Assembly (NCBI GenBank): GCA_003133245.1
Contig: PKWM01000048.1
Location: 148,165 to 212,164 of the forward strand
Direction of reading: 5' to 3'
DNA: 64,000 bases
Source: Rhodoferax sp.
GTDB taxonomy: Bacteria; Pseudomonadota; Gammaproteobacteria; Burkholderiales; Burkholderiaceae_C
The position numbers and the translations under genes are program-made. The notes beneath the pieces are model-generated. The model did no database searches, had not been told where the DNA came from, and saw only the letters and a list, made by a program, of their open reading frames with translations. Within the stretch, counting starts at the first letter, position 1. The number at the start of each line of letters is the position of its first letter. This document shows positions 7,940-19,011 of this stretch, one piece after another.

Positions 7940-9232
7940 CTACTGTGCCCCCGATTGCAAATTGCGCTCGCGCAATTGCCGCAACTTCTCGGCGATGCGG
8001 ATCTCCAGGCCGCGTTCCACCGGGTGGTAAAAACCGGGCGCCGCCATGCCGTCGGGCAGATAACGCTCGCCCGCTGCAAAACCGCCCTCCTCGTCATGCG
8101 CGTAACGGTAGCCTTTACCGTAGTCCAGCTCTTTCATCAACTTGGTGGGGGCGTTGCGCAAGTGCATCGGCACCGGACGGGTGCCGTCATTCTTGACAAA
8201 CGCACGGGCTGCGCCAAAGGCCTTATAGACGGCATTCGACTTTGGCGCTACGGCCAGATAAATCACGCATTCGGCCAGCGCCAACTCGCCCTCTGGCGTA
8301 CCCAGGCGCTCATACACCTCAGCCGCGTCGAGCGCCAGATGCAGCGCGCGCGGGTCGGCCAGGCCGATGTCTTCGCTGGCCATGCGGACCATACGCCGGG
8401 CCAGGTAGCGCGGGTCAACGCCGCCATCGAGCATGCGCACCAGCCAATACAAGGCGGCGTCCGGGTCGCTGCCACGCACCGATTTATGCAAGGCTGAAAT
8501 CGTGTCATAAAACTGCTCACCGCCCTTGTCATAGCGGCGCAGGCGCTCACCCAGCACCTTTTGCATCCAGACATCGGTGATCTCGCTGCACTTTTCCTGG
8601 GTAGCGGCCACCGCCAGCGTCTCCAGCGTATTGAGCAAGCGCCGCGCATCACCGTCAGCGTAAGCAATCAGGTGTTCGGAGGCGGCCTTTTCAAGCGGCG
8701 GTATCGCTTGCAGGATCAGTGCTCTGGCGATGATTTGTTCAAGGTCTGGCGGTGACAGCGGTTGCAAAACATAGACCGTGGCACGCGAGAGCAATGCCGA
8801 GTTGACTTCAAACGAAGGGTTCTCGGTGGTGGCGCCAATGAAGGTGAACAAGCCGCTCTCGACGTGCGGCAAAAAAGCATCCTGCTGGCTTTTGTTGAAG
8901 CGGTGCACTTCATCGACAAACACAATCGTGCGCCGACCCTGCTGCTGCGCCACCTGCGCCCGCTCAACCGCTTCGCGAATGTCCTTGACGCCGCCCAGCA
9001 CGGCACCGATGGTGATGAACTGCGCGTCAAAACAATCTGCCATCAGGCGCGCAATCGTGGTCTTGCCCGTGCCCGGCGGCCCCCACAAAATACAACTGTG
9101 GGGCTGACCTGATTCAAAAGCAATGCGCAATGCCATGCCTTCACCCAGCAACTGGCGCTGTCCGACGACTTCGCCCAAGGTTTTCGGGCGCAGGCGTTCG
9201 GCCAGGGGCGCGTGCGAGACGGCGTTGGCCAT
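7940..9232 (-). CDS. rarA: Replication-associated recombination protein A (AAA+ ATPase)
   Basis: 430 residues, the usual length of RarA/MgsA/WRNIP1 proteins. Features in order: RLRPKTLGEVVGQ near the start, Walker A GPPGTGKTT (about 51-59), Walker B VFVDEVHRFNKSQQDAFLP, sensor 1 IGATTENPSFEVNSALLSR, and the C-terminal tetramerisation region ending in YHPVERGLEIRI. RarA acts at stalled replication forks together with SSB. The gene ends the ftsK-lolA-rarA minus-strand run; only 1 base separates it from lolA. This order is conserved in many proteobacteria. Confidence 0.97.
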   Translation of the reverse strand: MANAVSHAPLAERLRPKTLGEVVGQRQLLGEGMALRIAFESGQPHSCILWGPPGTGKTTIARLMADCFDAQFITIGAVLGGVKDIREAVERAQVAQQQGRRTIVFVDEVHRFNKSQQDAFLPHVESGLFTFIGATTENPSFEVNSALLSRATVYVLQPLSPPDLEQIIARALILQAIPPLEKAASEHLIAYADGDARRLLNTLETLAVAATQEKCSEITDVWMQKVLGERLRRYDKGGEQFYDTISALHKSVRGSDPDAALYWLVRMLDGGVDPRYLARRMVRMASEDIGLADPRALHLALDAAEVYERLGTPEGELALAECVIYLAVAPKSNAVYKAFGAARAFVKNDGTRPVPMHLRNAPTKLMKELDYGKGYRYAHDEEGGFAAGERYLPDGMAAPGFYHPVERGLEIRIAEKLRQLRERNLQSGAQ

Positions 9233-9233
9233 A

Positions 9234-9875
9234 TCACTGCCGCATTACATCCGCACCAGCGGGTGGCTTGAACTGGAAGTTGCTGCCCGGCAAAGCGGGA
9301 TTAACCTCAAAATGCCTGAAGGTCAGCAGTGAGCGTTGCCCGAAACCATCGAGAATTTCCAGCGCAGCAAGTTCAGCGGTTTTATCGCCAGCGCGAAAAC
9401 CAACACGCACACTTTGCAACTGGGTGTCCTTGGCCTTGGGCGTTGCCGCCAACCATTGCAGTCCCTCTTTATCCGGCGCATCGACGAGCGTGAAATCGGC
9501 CTGCAAGGCGCGCAAATCTGGGGCTGCGGCAATCAAGGCGGCAGGCGTTGAGCCCAGTACTAGCGACTGCTTGCGCGCCGTCACCTGATTCAGATCCACG
9601 TCGTAAAGCCACAGCGTCTGGCCATCGGCGACGATACTTTGCTCGAACGGCTTTTTGTAAATGAACTTGAAGCGGTTGGGACGCGAAAATTCAAAGCTGC
9701 CACTGGAGGTTTTGACCCTTTGTGCCTGCCCGTCTTTGGCTGGCTCAGTCACCACCTGGGTGAAATCGGCGCGACCGGTTTTCACCGTCTTTACAAAGCG
9801 TTCCAGACTCTCCAGGCCACCTGCGAACGCAGACATTGCGCCAGCGCTTACCAAAACAATAACTAAACGTTTCAT
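9234..9875 (-). CDS. lolA: Outer-membrane lipoprotein carrier protein LolA
   Basis: 213 residues with a short signal peptide (MKRLVIVLVSAGAMSAFA). The mature part has the LolA pattern: ADFTQVV, SGSFEFSRPNRFKFIY, GQTLWLYDVDLNQVT and the C-terminal half barrel ending LPGSNFQFKPPAGADV. LolA ferries lipoproteins across the periplasm from LolCDE to LolB. It lies between ftsK and rarA, 3 bases from the end of ftsK, consistent with cotranscription. Confidence 0.95.
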   Translation of the reverse strand: MKRLVIVLVSAGAMSAFAGGLESLERFVKTVKTGRADFTQVVTEPAKDGQAQRVKTSSGSFEFSRPNRFKFIYKKPFEQSIVADGQTLWLYDVDLNQVTARKQSLVLGSTPAALIAAAPDLRALQADFTLVDAPDKEGLQWLAATPKAKDTQLQSVRVGFRAGDKTAELAALEILDGFGQRSLLTFRHFEVNPALPGSNFQFKPPAGADVMRQ

Positions 9876-9878
9876 TTT

Positions 9879-13238
<3,360 letters not shown>

Positions 13239-13257
13239 GCCCGGTTCGAGTGCCCGC

Positions 13258-13263
13258 TATAAT
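13258..13263 (+). promoter_or_regulatory. -10 box ahead of rpmB
   Basis: A perfect TATAAT lies 20 bases after the trxB stop and 125 bases before rpmB. No good -35 is visible at 16-18 bases. Transcripts starting here would run through the hairpin at 13298-13329 before reaching rpmB. Confidence 0.45.
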
Positions 13264-13297
13264 CTGCGCCTTTGCTGAACTTGGCCAACACTGGCTC

Positions 13298-13329
13298 GGG
13301 TGCGGCTTCGGGTTACCGCCACCCTTTTT
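13298..13329 (+). terminator. Hairpin with T-run between trxB and rpmB (terminator or attenuator)
   Basis: GGGTGCGG (13298-13305) pairs with CCGCCACCC (13316-13324) with one bulged base, followed by five Ts. It can end trxB transcription. Because a TATAAT lies upstream of it, it could instead attenuate rpmB-rpmG transcription. Confidence 0.55.
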
Positions 13330-13388
13330 CTTGGCGAGGTGAGGCTTTTGCGTCAGCAACAGCCGTTTAAAAATATCGGAGTGTCCAC

Positions 13389-13622
13389 ATGGCACGCGTA
13401 TGTGAAGTCACGGGCAAAGGCCCGATGGTGGGGAACAAAGTTTCTCACGCCAACAACAGAACCAAGCGCCGGTTCCTGCCGAACCTGCAATACCGCCGGT
13501 TTTGGGTTGAAACTGAAAACCGCTGGGTTCGCCTGCGAATTTCCAACGCTGGTCTGCGCATGATCGACAAAAACGGTATTGACGCAGTGCTCGCAGACCT
13601 GCGCGCACGCGGCCAGGCTTAA
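13389..13622 (+). CDS. rpmB: 50S ribosomal protein L28
   Basis: 77 residues, standard for proteobacterial L28. The N-terminus [16 protein letters not shown], then [13 protein letters not shown] and the C-terminal [16 protein letters not shown] are the family signatures. It is part of the large ribosomal subunit. It is followed 18 bases later by rpmG, the usual partner, with a terminator after the pair. Confidence 0.98.
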   Translation: MARVCEVTGKGPMVGNKVSHANNRTKRRFLPNLQYRRFWVETENRWVRLRISNAGLRMIDKNGIDAVLADLRARGQA

Positions 13623-13640
13623 ACATCAAAAGGAAGCATC

Positions 13641-13811
13641 ATGGCAACCAAAGGCGGACGCGAAAAAATCAAACTGGAATCCACTGCGGGTACCGGTCAC
13701 TTCTACACCACCAGCAAGAACAAGAAAACCATGCCCGAGAAAATGCTGATCAAGAAATTTGATCCGAAAGCTCGCAAGCATGTGGACTACAAGGAAATGA
13801 AGCTGAAGTAA
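13641..13811 (+). CDS. rpmG: 50S ribosomal protein L33
   Basis: 56 residues: begins [19 protein letters not shown], contains [14 protein letters not shown] and ends [15 protein letters not shown] lies 8 bases upstream. There are no CxxC pairs, so this is the zinc-independent form of L33. It is cotranscribed with rpmB and followed by a clear rho-independent terminator. Confidence 0.97.
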   Translation: MATKGGREKIKLESTAGTGHFYTTSKNKKTMPEKMLIKKFDPKARKHVDYKEMKLK

Positions 13812-13833
13812 TTCGGTTTTATTCGCTGAAAAG

Positions 13834-13856
13834 GCCCGCTTCGTGCGGGCTTTTTT
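13834..13856 (+). terminator. Rho-independent terminator of rpmB-rpmG
   Basis: GCCCGC (13834-13839) and GCGGGC (13845-13850) form a stem with a TTCGT loop, followed by six Ts. It lies 22 bases after the rpmG stop. Confidence 0.85.
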
Positions 13857-13922
13857 GCGGGCGTATCTTGCGCCGCTCCGGTTATTAGAACAACCCGTTG
13901 CAGATGCTCACGCGCTTCAAGG

Positions 13923-14687
13923 CTACCCACCTTTCGAGCGCCACATGGTTGCGCCTACCAAGGCGCATGCCGCCAGGGTCCAAACAATCACGGCACCCGA
14001 GGGCAGGTCAAACAATGCGGAAAACGTCAACCCTGTTGCGTAACCCAGCGCACCGATACCGTAGGCGATGCCGTAGCGGCGCAGCCCGCGATGCTGACGC
14101 GTACCGAGCGCTGGAATGATGAGGCTTGAGAACACGAGATATACCCCCACGAGTTGCACCGAGGCCGTAACCGCGAGTGCAAACACTGCGTAGAAGCCGA
14201 AGCGCCCGAGCCGCTGCACCCATCCCTGCCACAGTGCAATCAACAGCAGCATAGACACGCCTGCCAGCCACAGTAATTGGGTCGTGTTGACCCAAAGGAT
14301 TTGCCCGACCAGCAGGTCCTTCAAATGCTCGCCGCCATGCGGGTTGCCCGCCAGCAACAGGATGCCGGCACAGGCCGCCAGGATGAACATGACGCCAATC
14401 AGGGCCTCCTGCTGCTGCGGTGCACGCCGCTCGGTCCAGGTCAGCAGCCATGCGCCCAGCAAGGCGGCACACACCGCGGCGACCTGGACCGCGATACCGC
14501 CCTCGGGCAGGCCCACCGCGTCGGCCGCGATGACACCGAGCCCGGCGATCTGTGCAATCGCAAGATCGATGAAGACGATGCCCCGGTCCAGCACCTGCGT
14601 CCCTAGCGGCACATGCGTGGCGAGCACCAACAATCCTGCAATCAAGGCCGGGCCGAGGATGCCCCAGTCAAGGGCGCTCCAGTTCAT
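13923..14687 (-). CDS. znuB: Metal (zinc-type) ABC transporter permease
   Basis: 254 residues, almost entirely hydrophobic, with about seven or eight membrane helices of the ABC-3 (ZnuB/MntB) family. Recognisable segments are LDRGIVFIDLAIAQIAGLGV and VGVYLVFSSLIIPAL. It should form the inner-membrane channel for zinc or a related metal. Its start overlaps the end of the binding-protein gene as ATGA. It is the last gene of the operon and converges on rpmG. No ATP-binding partner gene lies in the operon. Zinc is inferred from ZnuA; manganese cannot be excluded. Confidence 0.88.
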   Translation of the reverse strand: MNWSALDWGILGPALIAGLLVLATHVPLGTQVLDRGIVFIDLAIAQIAGLGVIAADAVGLPEGGIAVQVAAVCAALLGAWLLTWTERRAPQQQEALIGVMFILAACAGILLLAGNPHGGEHLKDLLVGQILWVNTTQLLWLAGVSMLLLIALWQGWVQRLGRFGFYAVFALAVTASVQLVGVYLVFSSLIIPALGTRQHRGLRRYGIAYGIGALGYATGLTFSALFDLPSGAVIVWTLAACALVGATMWRSKGG

Positions 14688-15598
14688 CGCTTGACTCCGG
14701 CTGACAGCAAACGTGCCAAAGTGTCATCGAATAAGCCGAACAAGTCCTTCGCGCCATCGGTGCCGCCCACGGTGAAGGGGATCTTCACCGCCGCAACGCC
14801 AGCGTTCTTGCTCAGCCACTCAGAAGGTTTTGGGTCCTGGTAGGCCGCGTACAGCGTCATGCGAGCGGGTACGTTCTTCAATGAAGCAAGGACCTCCTGC
14901 AAATGCGAGGCGGTGGGTTCAACGCCCGGCTTGGGCTCCAGCACCGCTACTTCTTTCATTCCCAGCCAGTCGTACAGGTAGACAAAGGCCTTGTGCTGGG
15001 ACACTACGGCCGCCCCTTTGAGCGGCGCCGCCTGCGTGGTCCAGCGCCCGATGGCCTGCTGCCACCGCTGCGAAAAGTCGGCCAGGCGCTGCGCGTACTG
15101 GCTGGCGTGAGCGGCGTCAACGAGCGCCAGCCGCGCACCAAGCGCCTTTGCCACCTGAGCGATATTGCGTGGGTCGGTCTGAATGTGCGGGTTGCCGGCC
15201 GCGTGCACGTCGCCTTGCGAGCGATCCAATTGGCTCGGAACGTCCAGCTTACGGACAAAATCGGCCGCCGCAAAATTGCCAGGCTGTCCGGCCTGAACCT
15301 TGGCGTTGCCCGACTGCTGTAGCAAAACGGGCAACCAACCAATCTCAAGTTCGGCACCGGTACAGACAACGAGGTCCGCATTGCGTGCCCGCGCAATCAG
15401 GCTGGGTTTGGCCTGAATCTGGTGCGGGTCCTGCAAGGCACTGGTCGCCACCGACACGTCAACAAGATTGCCCCCCAATTCCTGGGCCAACGCACCCCAT
15501 TCGGGCTCACAGGCAAAGACATGTAGCGCGGCGTGCGCAGGAATCGCCAGCAGTAGCGGTGCGGCAAGTAGAGCAAATACAGTTTTTCGATTCATCAT
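14684..15598 (-). CDS. znuA: Periplasmic zinc-type metal-binding protein
   Basis: 304 residues from the ATG at 15598, supported by AAGGA 7 bases ahead; the signal peptide is KTVFALLAAPLLLAIPAHA. Metal-site candidates in the ZnuA/TroA order are His in DPHQIQAKP, His in GNPHIQTDP, His in VSQHKAFVYLYDWLG, and a C-terminal acidic residue near GGTDGAKDLF. The histidine-rich loop common in ZnuA proteins is missing. It should bind the metal in the periplasm and pass it to the overlapping permease. Annotating it as zinc-specific is an inference. Confidence 0.85.
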   Translation of the reverse strand: MMNRKTVFALLAAPLLLAIPAHAALHVFACEPEWGALAQELGGNLVDVSVATSALQDPHQIQAKPSLIARARNADLVVCTGAELEIGWLPVLLQQSGNAKVQAGQPGNFAAADFVRKLDVPSQLDRSQGDVHAAGNPHIQTDPRNIAQVAKALGARLALVDAAHASQYAQRLADFSQRWQQAIGRWTTQAAPLKGAAVVSQHKAFVYLYDWLGMKEVAVLEPKPGVEPTASHLQEVLASLKNVPARMTLYAAYQDPKPSEWLSKNAGVAAVKIPFTVGGTDGAKDLFGLFDDTLARLLSAGVKR

Positions 15599-15626
15599 GG
15601 AGTGATCCTTGGATGGAGTAAAGGGT

Positions 15627-17012
15627 TCAATAGCTATGAGCACCGTGCGCGCCCAAACTCATTTGGTACTGGAGGAAGACCTGGTTATCGGCCAGCCCTT
15701 CTCTTGATTTGTCTTGTGCAAACTGCAAGCGAACTCGGGAGAACTCGCTCGGATTGAAGTCGAGCATGAGCGTATTTTTGCTGGGTTGGTAGGTGCTGTT
15801 TGCAAACGAGGCGGCATTGATGCCGTAGTCCGGCTCTCCAGGATTGAGTCGCTCGGTGCGCAAGCCAAGCCGCCAGCGTGGCATGAACTGATAGACGCCT
15901 TGCAGATACCAGCCAGACTGTTCGGCACGGTAGGCGTCCGACAGGTTGACGTTACCCGGGTCATAGGTGAGGCTGCCACTGCGCGTACTTTGCAGGTACT
16001 CGCCCTGCAATTTGAAGTTGGTTTGCGTGGCATTGCCGTTGGGCGCCCATTTCCAGACGCCGTCAAGCACCCAGACGCGCGTGTTGCCGTTGAATGCGGT
16101 GTTGACCAGGCTACCCGTGGTATCCATCGTCGTGAGACCCTGGTCATTGGCCTGGGTTGTCAACAGCGAAAGACCCGCACGCCAGTTGTGGCTGATACCG
16201 ACGTCGCCTCCGGTGTGCGCGGTCAACGCAGTCATCCCCGCGCCATTGCGACCGGTGTCGCTGCCCGGAAAAGTGCGGCCCCGACCCAGCTCGGCACCCA
16301 GTTCAATGTATTGATCGGTAGGCGCCAGCCAGTGGAGCTGCAGGCCGTCGTCACCGTATTGCGTACCCAGCAAAGCTTGGTACGCTAAAGGGTTGTCAAC
16401 GAAGTCCCAGGTGTGGGCGTGCTGCGAGTTGAGGTAGCCGACACCGGAAAAGAAACGGCCCGCTTTCAAGGTCAAGCCGTTACTCAACGATGTGGTCTGG
16501 ACAAACGCCTCCTCAACCGAAACGGTGTCGTCTGGATGAAGTGAGATGTTGGCTGAGCCGCGCAGCCAGGGATCGATATTCGCTGCCAGACCGAGCTCGG
16601 ATTCAGCGAGGCTGAAGCCACGCGAACCGGGCCCCGCGTCAGAGCCTTTTGGCAACTGAAAACCGGTAATGCTATAGGTGGCAGGGTCCCGCGAAGTTCG
16701 GGTATAGCCACCCGAAAGGATCAAGGACATGGCCGGATTGAAGGCGTTGGCGCCGCCGACCGATGATGAGGGCGCAGGTAGTGCGACCAAAGTTGCATCT
16801 GCCGTAGTCGGCGGTGATGGCGCGGCGACCCGCTCGGCCACCAGAAGGCGCTGCTCCATCGCCTGCAACCGTGCTTCGTAGGCGGCGCGCATTGCTTCAA
16901 TTTCCTGTCGAAGCAATTGAATTTCGGATGGCGTGTTTAGTGGGGTATCGGCCGACGCGCCGAACGGCGCGGCCAGGGCGAGCACGAGGCTCGCCGATAA
17001 AATCTTATGCAT
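15627..17012 (-). CDS. Outer-membrane beta-barrel protein in the zinc operon
   Basis: 461 residues with a signal peptide (MHKILSASLVLALAAPFGASA). A short coiled coil follows (EIQLLRQEIEAMRAAYEARL, about 30-62), then a Pro/Ala/Ser linker and a region with alternating beta-barrel character (for example LILSGGYTRTS, LTLKAGRFFSGVGYLN, YIELGAELGRGR) to the C-terminus. The design resembles phosphate- or metal-associated porins with an N-terminal trimerising coil. It lies 28 bases upstream of znuA in the same orientation, which suggests passage of the metal or a chelate across the outer membrane. I do not recognise an exact family name. Confidence 0.75.
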   Translation of the reverse strand: MHKILSASLVLALAAPFGASADTPLNTPSEIQLLRQEIEAMRAAYEARLQAMEQRLLVAERVAAPSPPTTADATLVALPAPSSSVGGANAFNPAMSLILSGGYTRTSRDPATYSITGFQLPKGSDAGPGSRGFSLAESELGLAANIDPWLRGSANISLHPDDTVSVEEAFVQTTSLSNGLTLKAGRFFSGVGYLNSQHAHTWDFVDNPLAYQALLGTQYGDDGLQLHWLAPTDQYIELGAELGRGRTFPGSDTGRNGAGMTALTAHTGGDVGISHNWRAGLSLLTTQANDQGLTTMDTTGSLVNTAFNGNTRVWVLDGVWKWAPNGNATQTNFKLQGEYLQSTRSGSLTYDPGNVNLSDAYRAEQSGWYLQGVYQFMPRWRLGLRTERLNPGEPDYGINAASFANSTYQPSKNTLMLDFNPSEFSRVRLQFAQDKSREGLADNQVFLQYQMSLGAHGAHSY

Positions 17013-17145
17013 GGGTTTTCATTCTTTGAAACTTTGCGGGACAGACCGCAGCTACGCAAAGCGAGCCAGCTCTGTCCTCAACTGATTAGGACAATGAACG
17101 ACGCCCTGCCGCGCGCTGCGCAACCCGGACGCTATGAGGCAAAAA

Positions 17146-17493
17146 TCAGTGGAGGGAAAAAGGTGGTGCCCGACTGTCGTAGGCGGGCGTGGCCGCCGTC
17201 AACAGAACGCCGTGCAGCGGGGCAGGCGCTGCCTCATGGAGCACCCGCGCCGGAGGCAAGTGAGGCGCTGAAACCAGTGGCGCACCGCCGATCAACGCCG
17301 CTGCGCTGAGGCACAGGGCGCAACGATCCTGGTGGATCGCCTGCTTGCCATCGTTTTCGTCAGCTTGCTCCGAATGCAGGTGCGAAAGCACGTGCCAAGT
17401 CGCAGCTGTCTGCGCAATCGGCAGCAGCAACACAAGCCACAGCAGCCACACCAGGTGGCGATGTGTGAACATGTTGAGTCGCGTGGTGTGCAT
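17146..17493 (-). CDS. Small membrane protein, DUF2946-like
   Basis: 115 residues. A hydrophobic N-terminal segment (LVWLLWLVLLLPIAQTAAT) is followed by His/Cys-containing motifs HVLSHLHSEQ and CALCLSAAALIGG, then a low-complexity tail. These features fit DUF2946-like proteins, short putative metal-related membrane proteins often found near metal-transport genes. It is probably the first gene of the outer-membrane protein-znuA-znuB operon (134-base gap). A later start at MFTHRH (codon 8) is possible. No catalytic role can be assigned. Confidence 0.6.
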   Translation of the reverse strand: MHTTRLNMFTHRHLVWLLWLVLLLPIAQTAATWHVLSHLHSEQADENDGKQAIHQDRCALCLSAAALIGGAPLVSAPHLPPARVLHEAAPAPLHGVLLTAATPAYDSRAPPFSLH

Positions 17494-17565
17494 AACGCCT
17501 CAATGGTAGCTGAAATGTTGAACGGCTGCCTTCGGTGACCCGACCGCATCCTTAAGTCGGCGTGA

Positions 17566-18837
17566 TCAAACCCTTTGCCAAACCGCCGCAAAAAATCCAT
17601 CAGTCCGATGACGGTGCGGCCACAGGCGAAGGTAGCGCTGGCCGTTGTCGCCGCCGCTGCACAGGGTGGCGGCGCCCTCCACTTTCAAACCGGCCAGGAT
17701 TTCACCAACATCCAGCGGGGTAAATTCCTTGTTCGCTTCGGAAAACGTCTGCGCGATCGCCTCGTTCTCCTGCACCAACAGGCTACAAGTTGCATAAACC
17801 AGTCGGCCGCCAGGTTTCAGCAGCCGCGCGGCACTTTGCAGGATGGCCGCCTGTAGCACGGCCAACTCAGCCACCAACTCCAGGTTTTGCCGCCATTTCA
17901 GATCCGGGCTGCGCCGCAAAGTGCCCAGACCCGAACACGGCGCATCCACCAACACCCGGTCAATCTTGCCCGACAAACGCTTGATGCGTTCATCGCGCTC
18001 ATGCGCAATAGCGGCCGGGTGCACATTGGACAAGCCGCTACGCGCCAGCCGCGGTTTGAGCGCATCTAGACGATGGGCCGAGGTATCAAAGGCGTACAGA
18101 CGCCCGGTGCTGCGCATGCACGCACCGATCGCCAGCGTCTTGCCACCGGCACCAGCGCAAAAATCGACCACCATCTCGCCCCGCTTGGCGTCGAGCAGCA
18201 GCGCCAGCAATTGCGAGCCTTCGTCCTGCACCTCAAAATCGCCGCGCACAAACGCGTCAGTCTTGTTCAGGTTCGGCTTGCCGGCGATGCGCAGGCCCCA
18301 AGGCGAATAAGGCGTCGGGAGTGCCTTGAAACCTGCTTGGGCCAGCTCTTTTTGCACGTCGGCACGCTTGGCCTTGAAGGCGTTGACGCGCAGATCGAGC
18401 CCGGCACCCTGGTTCAGGCTTTCCACCAAGGGCCAGAATTCATCGCCCAACTGGTCTTTGAGCGGTTGCACCAACCACTCCGGCAGGTTGTGCCGATGGC
18501 GTTCCATCAAGTCGGCGACGTTGATTTTTTCGCACTGATCGAGCCAATTTTTTTCCTGCTCGCTCAAAGCGCTGCGCAGAAAATCAGCCGGGCCGTAAAA
18601 CCCCAAAATGGTCAGGCGACGCTCCTTGGAACCGCTACCGGATGGCGCGTAATGATCGAACAATAGCTTCTTGCGCAGCACGTTATAGACCGTGCCCGAA
18701 AGGGTTGCGCGTTCACGCGGCCCGAGACCACGGTTGTCGCGGAAAAACTTCGCCACGATGGCGTCGGTCGGATGGTCAAATTTGAGCGCGAGCCGGATCA
18801 GTTCGGCACAGACGTCAAGGAGGGCTTTAGGATGCAT
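17566..18837 (-). CDS. RsmB/NOP-family RNA (cytosine-5) methyltransferase
   Basis: 423 residues. The N-terminal helical part contains GLGPRERATLSGTVYNVLR. The SAM-binding Rossmann domain has motif I (VDFCAGAGGKTLAIG), motif IV with a conserved cysteine (VDAPCSGLGTLRR) and the catalytic-cysteine motif VI (YATCSLL). These are the two cysteines of NOL1/NOP2/Sun enzymes, which methylate cytosine C5 in rRNA. It is probably related to RsmB (16S C967), but this copy is not linked to fmt, so the exact target is uncertain. It is followed by the zinc operon on the same strand, 72 bases away. Confidence 0.9.
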   Translation of the reverse strand: MHPKALLDVCAELIRLALKFDHPTDAIVAKFFRDNRGLGPRERATLSGTVYNVLRKKLLFDHYAPSGSGSKERRLTILGFYGPADFLRSALSEQEKNWLDQCEKINVADLMERHRHNLPEWLVQPLKDQLGDEFWPLVESLNQGAGLDLRVNAFKAKRADVQKELAQAGFKALPTPYSPWGLRIAGKPNLNKTDAFVRGDFEVQDEGSQLLALLLDAKRGEMVVDFCAGAGGKTLAIGACMRSTGRLYAFDTSAHRLDALKPRLARSGLSNVHPAAIAHERDERIKRLSGKIDRVLVDAPCSGLGTLRRSPDLKWRQNLELVAELAVLQAAILQSAARLLKPGGRLVYATCSLLVQENEAIAQTFSEANKEFTPLDVGEILAGLKVEGAATLCSGGDNGQRYLRLWPHRHRTDGFFAAVWQRV

Positions 18838-19011
18838 GGCTGAGATTGTCCCATGGCAATTGAATATTCACTATGTACGCAAGCGCACAGTCGCGCAGAA
18901 ACAATCACCGTAACCTGCACACGAATTACGAGACTTCACCGAAGTGCAACAGTCCTTGCGAGCGCTTCCTGCTCAATGCTCAACTTAACCGGTTCCATGC
19001 TGTAACAACTG

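Noticed and set aside
17494..17565. Zur box upstream of the zinc operon
   Set aside because: Only a weak half-site resemblance (GAAATGTT) was found; no palindromic match good enough to call.
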